From Piscirickettsia litoralis (GTDB lineage Bacteria; Pseudomonadota; Gammaproteobacteria; Piscirickettsiales; Piscirickettsiaceae), in assembly GCF_001720395.1 (NCBI RefSeq), contig NZ_MDTU01000001.1:2204596-2237621 (forward strand): a stretch of 33,026 nucleotides of DNA, in the 5' to 3' direction. Within the stretch, counting starts at the first letter, position 1, and each line of letters starts with the position of its first letter. Of this stretch, positions 10,419-20,080 are shown one piece after another. Below the pieces are notes generated by a model, which ran no database searches, was not told the DNA's origin, and saw only the letters and a list, made by a program, of their open reading frames with translations. Position numbers and translations under genes: made by a program.

Positions 10419-11091
10419 AAGTGTCAAAAAAAGCGACTGCATACGTTAGCCGTTTTTGATTTAAAAAAACTCTCCCATAAGTTGCACAAAGCAAAAATGA
10501 TGAAACTACTAGTTTCGAGATTCTTTTAATACTCCTAAGCCTCCAGGAGATTTATTTGTCGTCGCTAGTACCCTAGTCAATTACGACATTTAAAGTGTAG
10601 TACAGCTATTTTCCTTATGTTTTAAAAGGACTTAAAATTTTCTATTGCAAAATAAATGCCAATTTCGAAAGTTGAATTTTTAACATGGAGAATTGCTTGA
10701 TTTTATTTTTTTAAGTGCGTAAAACAAAAATGATATTTTAGCGCTTTGCTATAAAATTTTGACGTTTTTTGTTGCTATATTTTGTTAATTAATATGGATT
10801 TTATTTTGTCAAGTATATTTTTCGTTTTATTTGTTATTTTCTATTTTTATATTAGATTGATTTATTGCTTAATTAATTTGTTATTTTTAATTTTTTATGT
10901 TGATTGAAAAATTTCATATTTATTAATAGGTTGCGTTTTTGTGAAGAGCGTTGTTGATCATGTTTTATCGGTTTGGCTGGTCTTGATTTTTGTTTGCTCA
11001 AAAAGTTTTATTGGTTTTGTGATTGAATGGACAAGATAATTTTAAAAACGCTTTTATACTATATATATTGGGATGGTATAAGTGAGTTTTT

Positions 11092-12642
11092 ATGCGAATT
11101 AACACGAGGGTATTGCTGGTTTTATCCTTGCTTTTAATATTGATCGCTATTTTTGGCTTTAGTTCTTATTTAGGGATGCGTCAAGTTCATACCGATTGGC
11201 AAGAATATTTAAATACTACACGCGGCAAAATAACTTTATTAAATAAGTTGGAAGACTCTTTTGGTTTTCATGGCATGATCGGGGCTTATCATGATTTTAT
11301 TAAGTCCCATAATAAGGCAGGTTTAGATGAGTTTGATCAAACATCTATGCAGGCGCTAAATTTAATTAGAAAATACCGCAAGCTAAGTCAGCTAACGCGT
11401 GCGGAGCAATCGGACCTATTTACTTTGGAAGCTTTAGTTAGAGATTATCAGAAGTTTGTAAGGGATATTAGAAGTCGCCCTGATGAAACTAAGTTTTTTA
11501 GTCGAGATGAAGATGAAAGAAAACTTTATTTTAATACCAAGACAAGCCTATATAAAATAATCAATGATCAAAGCCATATGCAGAGTCAGCAAATCGAAAA
11601 GAAAATGGCTGAGGTGACAAAAATAGTTGCTATTGTTGGGCCGCTGATTATTTTTGTTTTGGTGGGTTTATCATTGATGCTGTTTTTTTATGTGGTAAAA
11701 CCCTTGCGAAGTTTAACGTTAACGATTAGAAGTATTGCTAATTATGGCTATTTAGAATATCCAGATTTAATTCATAGTCATGATGAAATGGCTGATATTG
11801 CGTTGTCTTTGCATTTGATGGTAAAAACGTTAGAAGATATTACCGAAGCGGCGGAGTTAATTGGCGCAGGGCAGTATAATCAACAAATTACCCCGCGCAG
11901 CGATGATGATGCACTTGTGCATTCGATTAATAAAATGAGCCGTTTGTTGTACGAAAAGCAAATTGATTTACAGCAAAGTTATAATGAGTTGGAGCATTTT
12001 GACAGCGCAGCTTCGGGTGAGCTAAAAGAGCCGATGCGTATGATGCTGTTGCATGTAGAGTCTTTACAAAAAGAAGAAAACTTAAGTAAGCAAGGTTTAG
12101 AGTCTCTGCGTTTGATTAATGATATTGCCAAGCGCATGTATATTTCAATTACCGATATTTTGGAATATTCGCGTGCGAATGCGAATTTTATTGAGGAAGA
12201 GGTTGAAATTGGCCGTTGTATCGATGAGGCTTTACACGCAAAGCGCAAGATGATTAGCGCTCAGAATGCTAAAATCACCGTCGATTTTAAAGATGCAAAA
12301 GCGGTGGGGACTAAATCACTATTGATTATGCTTTATCAGCACCTTATCGAAAATGCTTTAAAATATCATGCAGGCAACCCGCATATCACTTTTACCCTTG
12401 ATACGACAGGAAAATACCCCGTCTATGGTGTGCGTGATAATGGCTTGGGAATTGACCCTCAATATGCAGATCAAATATTTACCGCATTTACGCGTTTGCA
12501 TAGTCATAATGAGTTCGAAGGTAGTGGCGTGGGTCTAGCAACCTGTCGGCGCATTGTTCTTGCCCATCGTGGCGATATTTGGGTAGAGTCTGAGGGTTTA
12601 GGTCAAGGCTGTCATTTTAAGTTTACTCTAAATGAAGAATAA
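11092..12642 (+). CDS. Membrane histidine kinase-like protein lacking the phosphoacceptor His
   Basis: A 516-residue sensor kinase-like protein. TM1 is at about residues 7-28, followed by a periplasmic segment of about 150 residues, TM2 at about 178-201, and a HAMP-like linker. The dimerisation helix at 302-320 reads HFDSAASGELKEPMRMM, where kinases of this class have ASHDLxEPLR. Gly309 (codon GGT at 12016-12018) therefore stands where the phosphorylated His should be. The ATPase domain is complete: N box LIENALKY (Asn421), G1 DNGLGI (449-454), F box IFTAFTRLH and G2 GSGVGLA (477-483). No response regulator is adjacent. It may be a pseudokinase acting through a partner, or may use another His (His302 is nearby but badly placed). 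No strong ribosome binding site precedes the ATG. Confidence 0.85.
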   Translation: MRINTRVLLVLSLLLILIAIFGFSSYLGMRQVHTDWQEYLNTTRGKITLLNKLEDSFGFHGMIGAYHDFIKSHNKAGLDEFDQTSMQALNLIRKYRKLSQLTRAEQSDLFTLEALVRDYQKFVRDIRSRPDETKFFSRDEDERKLYFNTKTSLYKIINDQSHMQSQQIEKKMAEVTKIVAIVGPLIIFVLVGLSLMLFFYVVKPLRSLTLTIRSIANYGYLEYPDLIHSHDEMADIALSLHLMVKTLEDITEAAELIGAGQYNQQITPRSDDDALVHSINKMSRLLYEKQIDLQQSYNELEHFDSAASGELKEPMRMMLLHVESLQKEENLSKQGLESLRLINDIAKRMYISITDILEYSRANANFIEEEVEIGRCIDEALHAKRKMISAQNAKITVDFKDAKAVGTKSLLIMLYQHLIENALKYHAGNPHITFTLDTTGKYPVYGVRDNGLGIDPQYADQIFTAFTRLHSHNEFEGSGVGLATCRRIVLAHRGDIWVESEGLGQGCHFKFTLNEE

Positions 12643-12676
12643 AAATTCATAAGGAAAAATTAACAACATTAAAGTG

Positions 12677-12704
12677 TTGACAGATGGCTGAAACTTGGTA
12701 AAAT
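12677..12704 (+). promoter_or_regulatory. Sigma70 promoter of tRNA-Thr
   Basis: TTGACA (12677-12682), a 16-bp spacer and TAAAAT (12699-12704) lie 10 bp before the tRNA 5' end. This is close to consensus and well placed for a short 5' leader. Confidence 0.8.
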
Positions 12705-12714
12705 TCCCGCTATC

Positions 12715-12790
12715 GCCGGTATAGCTCAGCTGGTAGAGCAACTGATTTGTAATCAGTAGGTCCCGAGTTCGACTCTTGGTGCCGGCACCA
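12715..12790 (+). tRNA. tRNA-Thr (UGU)
   Basis: A 76-nt cloverleaf with encoded CCA. The acceptor stem GCCGGTA pairs with TGCCGGC (one G-T). The D arm contains AGCTCAGCTGGTAGAGC. The anticodon stem-loop is ACTGA-TTTGTAA-TCAGT, giving anticodon TGT. The T arm contains the GTTCGAC core. It reads ACN threonine codons, mainly ACA. It has its own promoter and terminator, so it is a single-gene unit. Confidence 0.96.
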
Positions 12791-12797
12791 AATTCAA

Positions 12798-12825
12798 AAC
12801 CCAAACAACAGATTTGGGTTTTTTT
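12798..12825 (+). terminator. Terminator after tRNA-Thr
   Basis: An 8-bp stem AACCCAAA/TTTGGGTT with a 7-nt loop is followed by T5 (12821-12825), 7 nt after the tRNA CCA. It is a standard Rho-independent form. Confidence 0.85.
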
Positions 12826-12876
12826 ATGCCTTGGGTAAAATCACTCATCCTGTGTTATGGTTACCAAGGAGGGCTG

Positions 12877-13245
12877 ATGAAAATTAATTGCTTACGCGCA
12901 CGCTTTGCTATATGTCGCTTTAAAGTGGGGACGCCGCTGCCAGCGCTTGAAACGTTATCTTTTTATTCGTTAAGTAGTGATACCGAAGGGTTAAGGCTGG
13001 TCCTGAAAGAGAAGGATATGCCTAAGCGCATCCGCGGCGCTAGTCGTGGTTGGCGTGCCTTGCATTTTCTTGATGAAAATGATAACAGCGAACAACGATT
13101 AAACTTGTTGTGCTCGCGCCTAAATAGCGAGGAGATTGAAAGCTTTGTAGCGCCGACCTATGAGATGAGCTTTCTGTTTGTTCATAACGATGATTTGCAA
13201 ATGGCAATGGATGTTATGGGTGATTTAGAGTATCAGTGGCTTTAA
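12877..13245 (+). CDS. Small ACT-domain-like protein (COG3603 type)
   Basis: A 122-residue protein starting at the ATG at 12877, which has a perfect AAGGAGGG site 3 nt upstream. An in-frame extension to 12814 would run into the tRNA terminator and is rejected. The sequence begins MKINCLRARFAICRF, followed by ...GWRALHF in the middle and APTYEMSFLFVHNDDLQMAMDVM near the end. This order resembles small cytosolic ACT-domain proteins of the COG3603/ACT_7 group, in which a single ACT pair binds an amino acid. The ligand is unknown and the assignment rests on pattern recall only. The gene is alone, with no operon partner. Confidence 0.6.
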   Translation: MKINCLRARFAICRFKVGTPLPALETLSFYSLSSDTEGLRLVLKEKDMPKRIRGASRGWRALHFLDENDNSEQRLNLLCSRLNSEEIESFVAPTYEMSFLFVHNDDLQMAMDVMGDLEYQWL

Positions 13246-13343
13246 ATATTTAATTGAGTTTGTTCTTGAATTTGTTGTTGTGAGGCTGATTAGCCGAAGC
13301 CATCAGGGTCTGGGTATCACTTTATAATTTAACGGTGTAAGTG

Positions 13344-13389
13344 AAAAAGCTTGCTGCAACTCTATGAGGCCGAGAAGTCGAAGCAAGCT
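13344..13389 (-). terminator. Terminator of pepN
   Basis: On the minus strand, AGCTTGCT (13389-13382) pairs with AGCAAGCT (13355-13348), extended imperfectly inward, and is followed by T5 (13348-13344). It lies 18 bp beyond the pepN stop. Confidence 0.65.
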
Positions 13390-13406
13390 CATTGTTAAAA
13401 TAACAT

Positions 13407-16050
13407 TTAGCCGAGTGCTTTGGTTACAATTTCATAAACGTCTTTACAAAGTTTTGGTTCTTTCGCAATAGACTCCAGCGATGCTTTCATAAGGGCGCCA
13501 CGGCCATCATCATAGCGACGCCAGTTCATTAATGAGCGGGCTAAACGTGCTGCAACTTGTGGATTAATCACCGATAGCTCCTTGACTTTTTCTTCAATAA
13601 AGCGATAGCCAGAGCCATCTTTGGCATGGAAATGCTTCATGTTGACAGTAAAGCCAACGAGTAACGCATAGACTTTATTCGGTGTTTTGATATCAAAGGC
13701 CGAGTGTTCTGTGAGTGCTTTAACGTCGGCGAGTGTGCTGTCTGCGCTGCTGCGTGCTTGGATTGCGAGCCACTTATCGACGACAAGCTCATGGCTTTGC
13801 CACTGTGTGTAAAAAGCATTTAGTGTTTCTTTGCACGCAGGCTTTTCCGAATGGCTCAAAGCGGCTAGGGCAGCGAATTGATCGGTCATGTTGTTGGCCG
13901 TATTAAATTGATTAACCGCCAAGCGAATCTGGTCATCATGATCTAGCTCTAATAAATAGCTTAAGCAGATATTTTGTAGGGCGCGTCTGGCAATATCTTT
14001 TTGGCTTAATGTATATGCTTTGACTCGGTGGCACTGAGTATAAGTGGCGAGTAGCTCTTGCTTTAAGTGTTCGGCGAGTGTGCGCACTAAAATGTTACGA
14101 GCTTCTAAGAGTTCATCAACCCAAATTGTTGGCATTTCTTCAGCTAAAGCTTGCACGCTGGGAATGCGAACGGCTTCGGCAATAAAAGCTGCATCGAGGG
14201 TGGCTGAGGTTAATATATTCGCAAAAGCCTGAATGAGCTTATCAGAGACTTGAACCGGTTTATCGATGCGTAGATCGTCGACAGCTTTTAGAATAAAACG
14301 CTTGAATAAGGTTTGGCCTGCATCCCAACGATTAAAGGCATTATTATCATACTTAAATAAGAAACATAGCTCATCTTCACTATAAGGATAATGAGTTTTG
14401 ACCGGGGCAGAAAAATCGCGCAAGAGTGATGGTGTGGGCTTTGCGCTGATATTTTCAAAGTGAAATTCTTGCTCTTGTGCCTGAACGTTTAGAATCACTT
14501 CTTTTTGCGGGCGAGCGTTAGCTTGAGATTCTGTGCCGGCTAATTTTAGTTCTAAGGTTTGGCCTTCGTTATCAAGTAAGCCGATTTTGACAGGGATATG
14601 CAGCGGTTTTTTTCTCGTCTTGGCCAGGTGTCGCCGGACAACTTTGCTTAAAGCGTAGGGTATAACGCTGATTATGTGCATCATAGTCGTCGGTGATGTG
14701 TAGCGTTGGTGTACCCGCTTGGCTGTACCAGAGCTTAAACTGGTTAAGTGATCGATCATTGGCATCTTCCATTGCTTTGACAAAATCGTCACAAGTGACC
14801 GCTTGACCATCGTGACGCTTAAAATACAGGTCCATACCGGCTCTAAAGCCGCGTTCGCCGAGTAGGGTATGAATCATGCGGATAACTTCCGCCCCTTTGT
14901 CATAGACGGTGACCGTATAGAAATTATTCATCTCGATATAAGATTCTGGGCGAATCGGGTGAGCCATCGGGCTGGCGTCTTCGGCAAATTGCGCGCTGCG
15001 AATAATATTGACGTCTTGGATACGTTTAACTGCGCGCGTGTTTAAATCGGCAGAAAATTCTTGGTCACGAAAGACAGTCAGACCTTCTTTCAGGCTTAAT
15101 TGAAACCAGTCGCGGCAGGTGACTCGATTACCCGTCCAGTTATGGAAATATTCATGGCCGATAACAGATTCAACGCCTAAAAAGTCATTATCTGTAGCCG
15201 TTTCGGTTTGGGCGAGAACATACTTTGTATTAAACACATTCAGACCTTTGTTTTCCATCGCTCCCATATTAAAGTCAGAGACGGCGACAATCATGTAAAT
15301 ATCAAGATCATATTCGAGGCCAAAGCGCTCTTCGTCCCAGCGCATGGACTTTTTCAGCGATTCTAAAGCATGCTGACACTCGTTGATTTTGCCATGTTCG
15401 GTATAAATTTCTAAGGCGACATTGCGACCTGATTTGGTGGTAAAATGATCGCGCAAGCATTCTAGGTCACCGGCAACCAAGGCAAATAAATAGCTGGGTT
15501 TTTTAAACGGATCTTCCCAATGGGCAAAATGGCGGCCGTCTGCTAATTTTCCTGAATTAATTTTATTACCATTAGAAAGCAATACTGGATATTTTTCTTG
15601 GTCTGCACTAATGCGTGTGGTGAATTTTGCCATCACATCGGGGCGATCTAAATAATAGGTAATGCGGCGAAAGCCCTCGGCTTCACACTGAGTGCAAAAC
15701 ATGCTGCCGGAGCGATACAGCCCTTCAAGCGCTGTGTTTTCTTGGGGTTTGATTTTGGTGGTGATCTCAAGCTCAGCTTTGTCTGGTAAATGATTTAAGG
15801 TCAGCTCTGTTTCAGACAATAAATAATCACTTGTTTGCACGGTTTTCTTGTTCAAGCGTAAGCTTACGAGTTCTAGGTGTTCGCCATTTAAAACGAGGTC
15901 GCTTGATACTGCTTCGTTGTTGCGTTCCAGGCCAAGTGTTGCAGTCACTAAGGCGTGATCTTCATAGAGGTCAACGTTAAGATCAGTGGTATTAATCCAG
16001 TAATTCGGTGGTGTGTAGTCTTTTAAAAATTTTTCTTTGGCCTGACTCAT
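13407..16050 (-). pseudogene. pepN: Aminopeptidase N (M1 metallopeptidase), one frameshift
   Basis: Two overlapping frames (16050-14572 and 14810-13407) join into about 880 residues, close to the 870 of E. coli PepN. PepN is a cytosolic zinc aminopeptidase that removes N-terminal residues from peptides. The substrate motif GAMEN is at residues 263-267 and the zinc site HEYFH at 299-303, with the third ligand Glu322 (KEG). After the break the protein resumes with KPLHIPVKIGLLDNEGQ, the conserved start of the C-terminal domains. The break is at T7, 14607-14613; with six bases the frame is continuous. The start ATG at 16050 has an AGGAAG site. Without correction the catalytic domain would survive but the C-terminal half would be lost. 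Since PepN is usually kept, a sequence error is quite possible. Confidence 0.9.
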
Positions 16051-16178
16051 GTTATCTTCCTGTAATGGTTAAGCTTAAAAAAAGCTGAATTTCTTACCAC
16101 TCTAGCAAAGCTCGTAAAGCGAGGGAAGCGTTTTGATCTGAGCCATGGGTGGTATTTTCTAGCATTTATGAGGGGATT

Positions 16179-17048
16179 ATGGAAACAGCACAATTAACAA
16201 ATGGAAAAATGCAGTTAGATTATCTTGTTGATGCAGGGCCGAGGCTCACGCATTTGTCTTTGGTTGGCGGAGCAAATATTTTTGCAGACCTTGGTAAGAC
16301 AAAAGCGACTACATCAGCAGGGGATTTTATTTTCTATGGCGGGCACCGTTTATGGCATGCGCCAGAGGCTAAGCCACGCAGCTATTTGCCCGATAATACA
16401 CCGCCTGAAGTGCAACGAGGGGATCTAACGGTTACGATCACAGGCCAATTAGAAGAGCAAACGGGTTTACAAAAAGAAATGCAATTAAAGTTGCAAGCGG
16501 ATCGTGCGGAGCTGTCTATTAATCATGTTATTTATAATCGTGGCCTCTGGCCGATTGAGTGCGCGCCTTGGGGGATTACCCAGCTAAAAACAGGGGGGGT
16601 GGCCATCTTACCCCAATATAACCAGCCTTTTGATGAACATGGTTTATTGCCAAACCGCCAGTTAAATTTTTGGCCTTACAGTGATTATCAAGATGAGCGT
16701 TTAGAACTGCATCAAAACGCGATTTTAGTCCATGGTAAGCCAATCAGTCAGCCGTTTAAAATAGGTTATTTAAGTGTATTGGGTTGGTCGGCTTATCTTT
16801 ATGAAAATACATTATTGATTAAGCAGTTTGAAGTTGATTCGGGGATGTATCCAGACTTTAACTCAAATAGTGAAGTCTATAGCAATGATCAATATTTGGA
16901 ATTAGAAACCCTAGGAACATTAAGACAGATTGCACCTGGACAGAGTCATGTACAAAAAGAAGTTTGGCGCCTGTTTAAAGTCGATAGTGATATTCAGCGT
17001 ACACCTGACGCTTTGCTGCAGCTATGTGTACAGCAGCTTAATCAGTAA
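16179..17048 (+). CDS. Aldose-1-epimerase-like / DUF4380-type protein
   Basis: A 289-residue protein without signal peptide. The start chosen is ATG 16179, preceded by GAGGGG at 16170-16175; a GTG at 16149 is in frame but has no site. The sequence shows a galactose-mutarotase-like all-beta pattern: an early DAGPRLTHLSLVGGANIFAD strand pair, the motif YGGHRLWHAPE, then INHVIYNRGLWPIECAPWGITQ, and KQFEVDSGMYPDFNSNSEVYSNDQYLELETLG near the C-terminus. GGHRLWxAPE is typical of DUF4380-like relatives of aldose epimerases. The true substrate is unknown. It stands alone between pepN (divergent) and scoB (convergent). Confidence 0.65.
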   Translation: METAQLTNGKMQLDYLVDAGPRLTHLSLVGGANIFADLGKTKATTSAGDFIFYGGHRLWHAPEAKPRSYLPDNTPPEVQRGDLTVTITGQLEEQTGLQKEMQLKLQADRAELSINHVIYNRGLWPIECAPWGITQLKTGGVAILPQYNQPFDEHGLLPNRQLNFWPYSDYQDERLELHQNAILVHGKPISQPFKIGYLSVLGWSAYLYENTLLIKQFEVDSGMYPDFNSNSEVYSNDQYLELETLGTLRQIAPGQSHVQKEVWRLFKVDSDIQRTPDALLQLCVQQLNQ

Positions 17049-17065
17049 ATAGAGCTAAAATAACC

Positions 17066-17100
17066 AAAAGACTCCTGATTGCCTGATCACTCAGGAGTCT
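17066..17100. terminator. Bidirectional terminator between epimerase-like gene and scoB
   Basis: A 10-bp perfect stem AGACTCCTGA (17069-17078) / TCAGGAGTCT (17091-17100) has a 12-nt loop. On the minus strand it is followed by TTTTGG, so it fits best as the scoAB terminator; the plus-strand gene ends 20 bp before it. Confidence 0.65.
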
Positions 17101-17116
17101 GGATTAATTAGTAAAA

Positions 17117-17772
17117 TTAAAATGTCATCTCCGGAACATTATTTGAGACAATTAGTTCTGCTGCTGTTTTTTCTTGAATTTCTTCAACACTCACACCGGG
17201 TGCGCGTTCAAGTAGATGAAATGCGCCGTTTTTAAGTTCCATAACTGCCAGATCAGTGACGACGGTGCTGACGCAGTTGACACCGGTGAGAGGCAGTGTG
17301 CATTCTTTGAGAATTTTAGACTCACCGTGCTTATTGGCATGGGCCATGGCAACGATGATATTTTCAGCGCCGGCGACTAAATCCATCGCCCCCCCATACC
17401 TTTGACTAATTTTTTCGGAATCATCCAAGAGGCGATATTGCCTTTTTGATCGACTTCAAAAGCGCCTAATATTGTTAAGTCAACATGGCCGCCACGGATC
17501 ATCGCAAAACTTTCGGCAGAGGAGAAAAAAGCCGCGCCGGTTGCTGCTGTTACTGTTTGTTTGCCGGCGTTGATGAGGTCTGGGTCGACTTGGTCTTCTG
17601 TTGGGAATTCACCCATGCCAAGCAGGCCGTTTTCAGACTGTAATAAAATATCGATATCACTTGGGACATAGTTTGCAACTAGCGTCGGGATACCGATACC
17701 AAGGTTAACGTAATAACCGTCTTTGAGCTCTTTAGCAATGCGCTGTGCAATTTGTTCTCGGGATAATGCCAT
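17117..17772 (-). pseudogene. scoB: 3-oxoacid CoA-transferase subunit B, one frameshift
   Basis: Beta subunit of succinyl-CoA:acetoacetate CoA-transferase, about 218 residues when joined, the usual ScoB length. It starts at ATG 17772 after a strong AAGGAGA site. The N-terminal part has [12 protein letters not shown] and the catalytic-Glu loop [13 protein letters not shown]. The frame is lost at the conserved [14 protein letters not shown] segment, in the C7 run 17389-17395; one extra C restores it. The C-terminal part carries LPLTGVNCVSTVVTDLAVM, as in the family. It follows scoA by 12 bp, in one operon. The enzyme moves CoA between succinyl-CoA and acetoacetate, linking ketone body or PHB breakdown to central metabolism. 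Confidence 0.88.
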
Positions 17773-17784
17773 GAGAGTTTCTCC

Positions 17785-18485
17785 TTATGCAGATTTTACA
17801 GTGCGTTGCTCGATGCGTTTTTCAAAGCGACCTTGAATTAAACGCTGGACATAAATACCTGGGGTATGGATCATGTTGGGGTCTAATTCACCAGGCTCGA
17901 CAATTTCTTCAACTTCAACGACAGTGATTTTTCCTGCTGTTGCAATCATCGGGTTAAAGTTCATTGCGGTATTTTTATAAATTAGATTTCCCATGGTATC
18001 TGCCTTCCAGGCTTTGACGAGGGCAAAGTCAGCATGAAAGGCCTCTTCTAGAATATAATCACGGCCATTGAATTGTTTAACGTCTTTGCCTTTAGCAACA
18101 TCGGTACCAACGCCTGTGGCTGTATAGAAGGCTGGAATTCCTGCACCGCCGGCGCGTATTTTTTCAGCCAGTGTGCCCTGTGGGGTTAAGACGATTTCTA
18201 GCTCACCATTTAGAACTTGTTGCTCGAAAAGGGCATTTTCACCGACGTATGAGGCATACATTTTTTTGATCATTTTTTTTGCAGCCAAAACCCTAAGCCA
18301 AAATCATCGATGCCGGCATTATTAGAAATACAGGTTAAACCCATAGGTTCCATATCAGCAACTTTTTTAATTAAACCTTCTGGAATGCCGCATAAACCAA
18401 AACCACCAATCATGACAGTCATGTTATCGCTAAAGCCTGCAAGTGCTTCATCATAGGAAGAAACAACTTTATTAAATCCTCTCAT
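17785..18485 (-). pseudogene. scoA: 3-oxoacid CoA-transferase subunit A, one frameshift
   Basis: Alpha subunit of the same CoA-transferase, about 233 residues when joined. The ATG at 18485 has an AAGGAAG site. The N-terminal half has the GGFGLCGIPEGLI motif and [14 protein letters not shown]; the second piece begins near [15 protein letters not shown] and continues with the family order [22 protein letters not shown] and ...[11 protein letters not shown]. The frames differ by one missing base, either in T8 at 18273-18280 or A4 at 18287-18290 (plus strand). Both subunits of this enzyme thus carry a one-base loss, which would leave no active enzyme if real. Confidence 0.88.
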
Positions 18486-18583
18486 TATGCTTCCTTATAC
18501 TGTATTTAAATCAATACTACTCTAACAAAATCTGGCTAAAATAGCTTTGATCTAATCATGTTTAAGATGTTTTTGTGTTATCT

Positions 18584-19517
18584 TTACTGTTTGAGGTGTT
18601 GGTTAATAAATTGATTGATTATTGTAAATAAGTTTTCAACCTGTTTAGGAACTACTTTATATAGGTTCATAAAGGCGTGAATCATTTTAGGGACATTATA
18701 GAGTTCTGATTGAACATGACTCTCTTGTAATTTTTGATGATAGCCGATGCCATCGTCTCGCAGTGGGTCTAAATCTGCGGTGATGATTAATGTTTTAGGG
18801 AGTGTATTGGGTATCGGTTGTAGTAGGGGAGAGGCCGTAATGCGTTCCAAACAGCGATGCTTGTCTTGAGTTTGATTAAAGTAATGATCAAAATAAAACT
18901 CTATTGTGCGTTTTTCTAAAAAATAGTTTTGCTGATAAAGCATGTGTGAAGGAGAAGAAAGAGTAAAGTCTAGACTGGGATAGATTAAAATTTGCCCGGC
19001 AAGGCTGATCTTCTCATGCAAATGAAGTGTGGTAAGAGCGGTTAAGTTGCCGCCTGCACTGTCTCCGGCGATATAAAGGTCGCGACCCTTAAATTGCTCG
19101 TGTAAACTTTCTATCGCATATAAACAGTCATTTAAGCCCGCAGGATAAGGATGTTCAGGAGCGAGGCGGTACTCTACTGCGATGATGATGGCTTGGCAGC
19201 GATTGGCCAGTGCTCGTACGGTGCTGTCGTAGTCATCGATAGAGCCGACCATGTGACCACCACCATGAAGGTAAATAATAACAGGTAGGGCCTGGCTATT
19301 TTCTATAGGCGTATAAGTTCGGATCGGTATACTGGATTCAAGCGTATTAATAGAATCGTTTTTGACTTGAAATAACTCTTCGTTAGAAATGCCAAAATTT
19401 TCGCAGAGTTTGCTAAAGGCTGTGCGTAAAATACTAGGTTTAAGATCGACTAAACGATTGTTATTGATATAGTTAAGAAACTCGGCGAAAGGCGTATCAC
19501 TTTTTTTAGAAGTTCAT
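18584..19517 (-). pseudogene. HSL-family alpha/beta hydrolase (lipase/esterase), broken 5' end
   Basis: The open frame runs from the stop at 18584 back to about 19513 without any usual start codon. A candidate ATG with a weak AGG site lies at 19515-19517 in another frame; losing one T of the TT at 19511-19513 joins them and gives about 310 residues, the normal size for this family. Motifs of hormone-sensitive-lipase esterases are complete: oxyanion-hole HGGGHMVGS (just upstream of 19252), VEYRLAPEHPYPAG, nucleophile GDSAGG, acid residue in DLDPLRDDG and His in HAFMNLY. It hydrolyses ester bonds of acyl chains, but the exact substrate is unknown. It sits between scoAB and a phasin-like gene, so a role in PHB oligomer or short-chain ester breakdown is possible. 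The core gene is sure; the start is not. Confidence 0.78.
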
Positions 19518-19658
19518 AAATTACCTGGCTTACTTTATATATTTTATTTTTTCAAAAATTTTTAAATTTTGCCTATTATGCCATGTTTGAGCAGAAAGCT
19601 TTATCGTGTTTTAGAGGATAATTTGAGTTGGCTAGATAACAAAATAATTTAGTGAGTA

Positions 19659-19686
19659 TTGACTCTTGTGTAATGCATCATAGAAT
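19659..19686 (+). promoter_or_regulatory. Sigma70 promoter of the phasin-like gene
   Basis: TTGACT (19659-19664), 16 bp, and TAGAAT (19681-19686) lie 35 bp before the chosen ATG at 19721. The promoter falls inside the open-frame extension (19652), which supports the downstream start. Confidence 0.65.
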
Positions 19687-19720
19687 GGAGCCGTTAAAGA
19701 TTAGGACTGGGAGTTTGGTA

Positions 19721-20044
19721 ATGTTTACATCCGCATTTGAAAAAGCTGTAACAGACAGTAAAGACGCGCAAAACTGGTTGGCAAATGCAACGAAAGAAGT
19801 ATTTTCATTTCAACAAGCGATGGTCGCAGACTGGACTGAATGGACGCGGGCAAATTCAGTACGTTCATATTCAGCAAAAACAGTAGAAGAGCTTGTTGAT
19901 GTGAATTTAAGTTCAATTTCAGATTTTACGCAACGTTCATCAAAGGTATTTTTAGATTCTATGAATATAGTGAACGCTCTTGCCTCTCAAAACCCATTTT
20001 ACCAAATGGGTGAAGGAAAAATCTCTAAGAAGAAAGCATCTTAA
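19721..20044 (+). CDS. Phasin-like granule-associated protein
   Basis: A 107-residue, mainly helical protein. The ATG at 19721 follows a GGGAG site and a good promoter; the open frame extends to 19652 but that part holds the promoter. The sequence FEKAVTDSKDAQNWLANATKEVFSFQQAMVADWTEWTRANS... followed by VEELVDVNLSSISDFTQRSSKVFLDSMNIV is amphipathic. It resembles small phasin family proteins, which coat polyhydroxyalkanoate granules. The Lys-rich tail KKKAS is also common there. Neighbouring scoAB and an esterase support a PHB context, but no PHA synthase is in view. A similar composition occurs in other coiled proteins, so this is a moderate call. Confidence 0.65.
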   Translation: MFTSAFEKAVTDSKDAQNWLANATKEVFSFQQAMVADWTEWTRANSVRSYSAKTVEELVDVNLSSISDFTQRSSKVFLDSMNIVNALASQNPFYQMGEGKISKKKAS

Positions 20045-20080
20045 ATCCATTTTTAAATTCTTTTTTTACTTTTCAATCTT

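Larger units (their letters stand above)
10329..11091. other. 760-bp AT-rich intergenic region
   Basis: This divergent region separates the large autotransporter from the histidine kinase. The autotransporter-proximal 90 bp hold four GATTTAAA octamers and a long inverted repeat (listed separately), plus a TTGACA-like hexamer on the minus strand (10422-10427) with no convincing -10 at normal spacing. From about 10600 to 11080 the DNA is extremely AT-rich with T-runs, resembling a site for H-NS-like silencing, and I see no gene or RNA in it. No clean promoter for the kinase could be assigned, though TATACT occurs at 11055-11060. Confidence 0.6.

Noticed and set aside
12715-12790. tRNA-Thr as an integration site for an island
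   Set aside because: No integrase and no repeat of the tRNA 3' end was found nearby.
12814-12876. N-terminal extension of the ACT-like gene
   Set aside because: It overlaps the tRNA terminator, and a perfect ribosome binding site precedes 12877.
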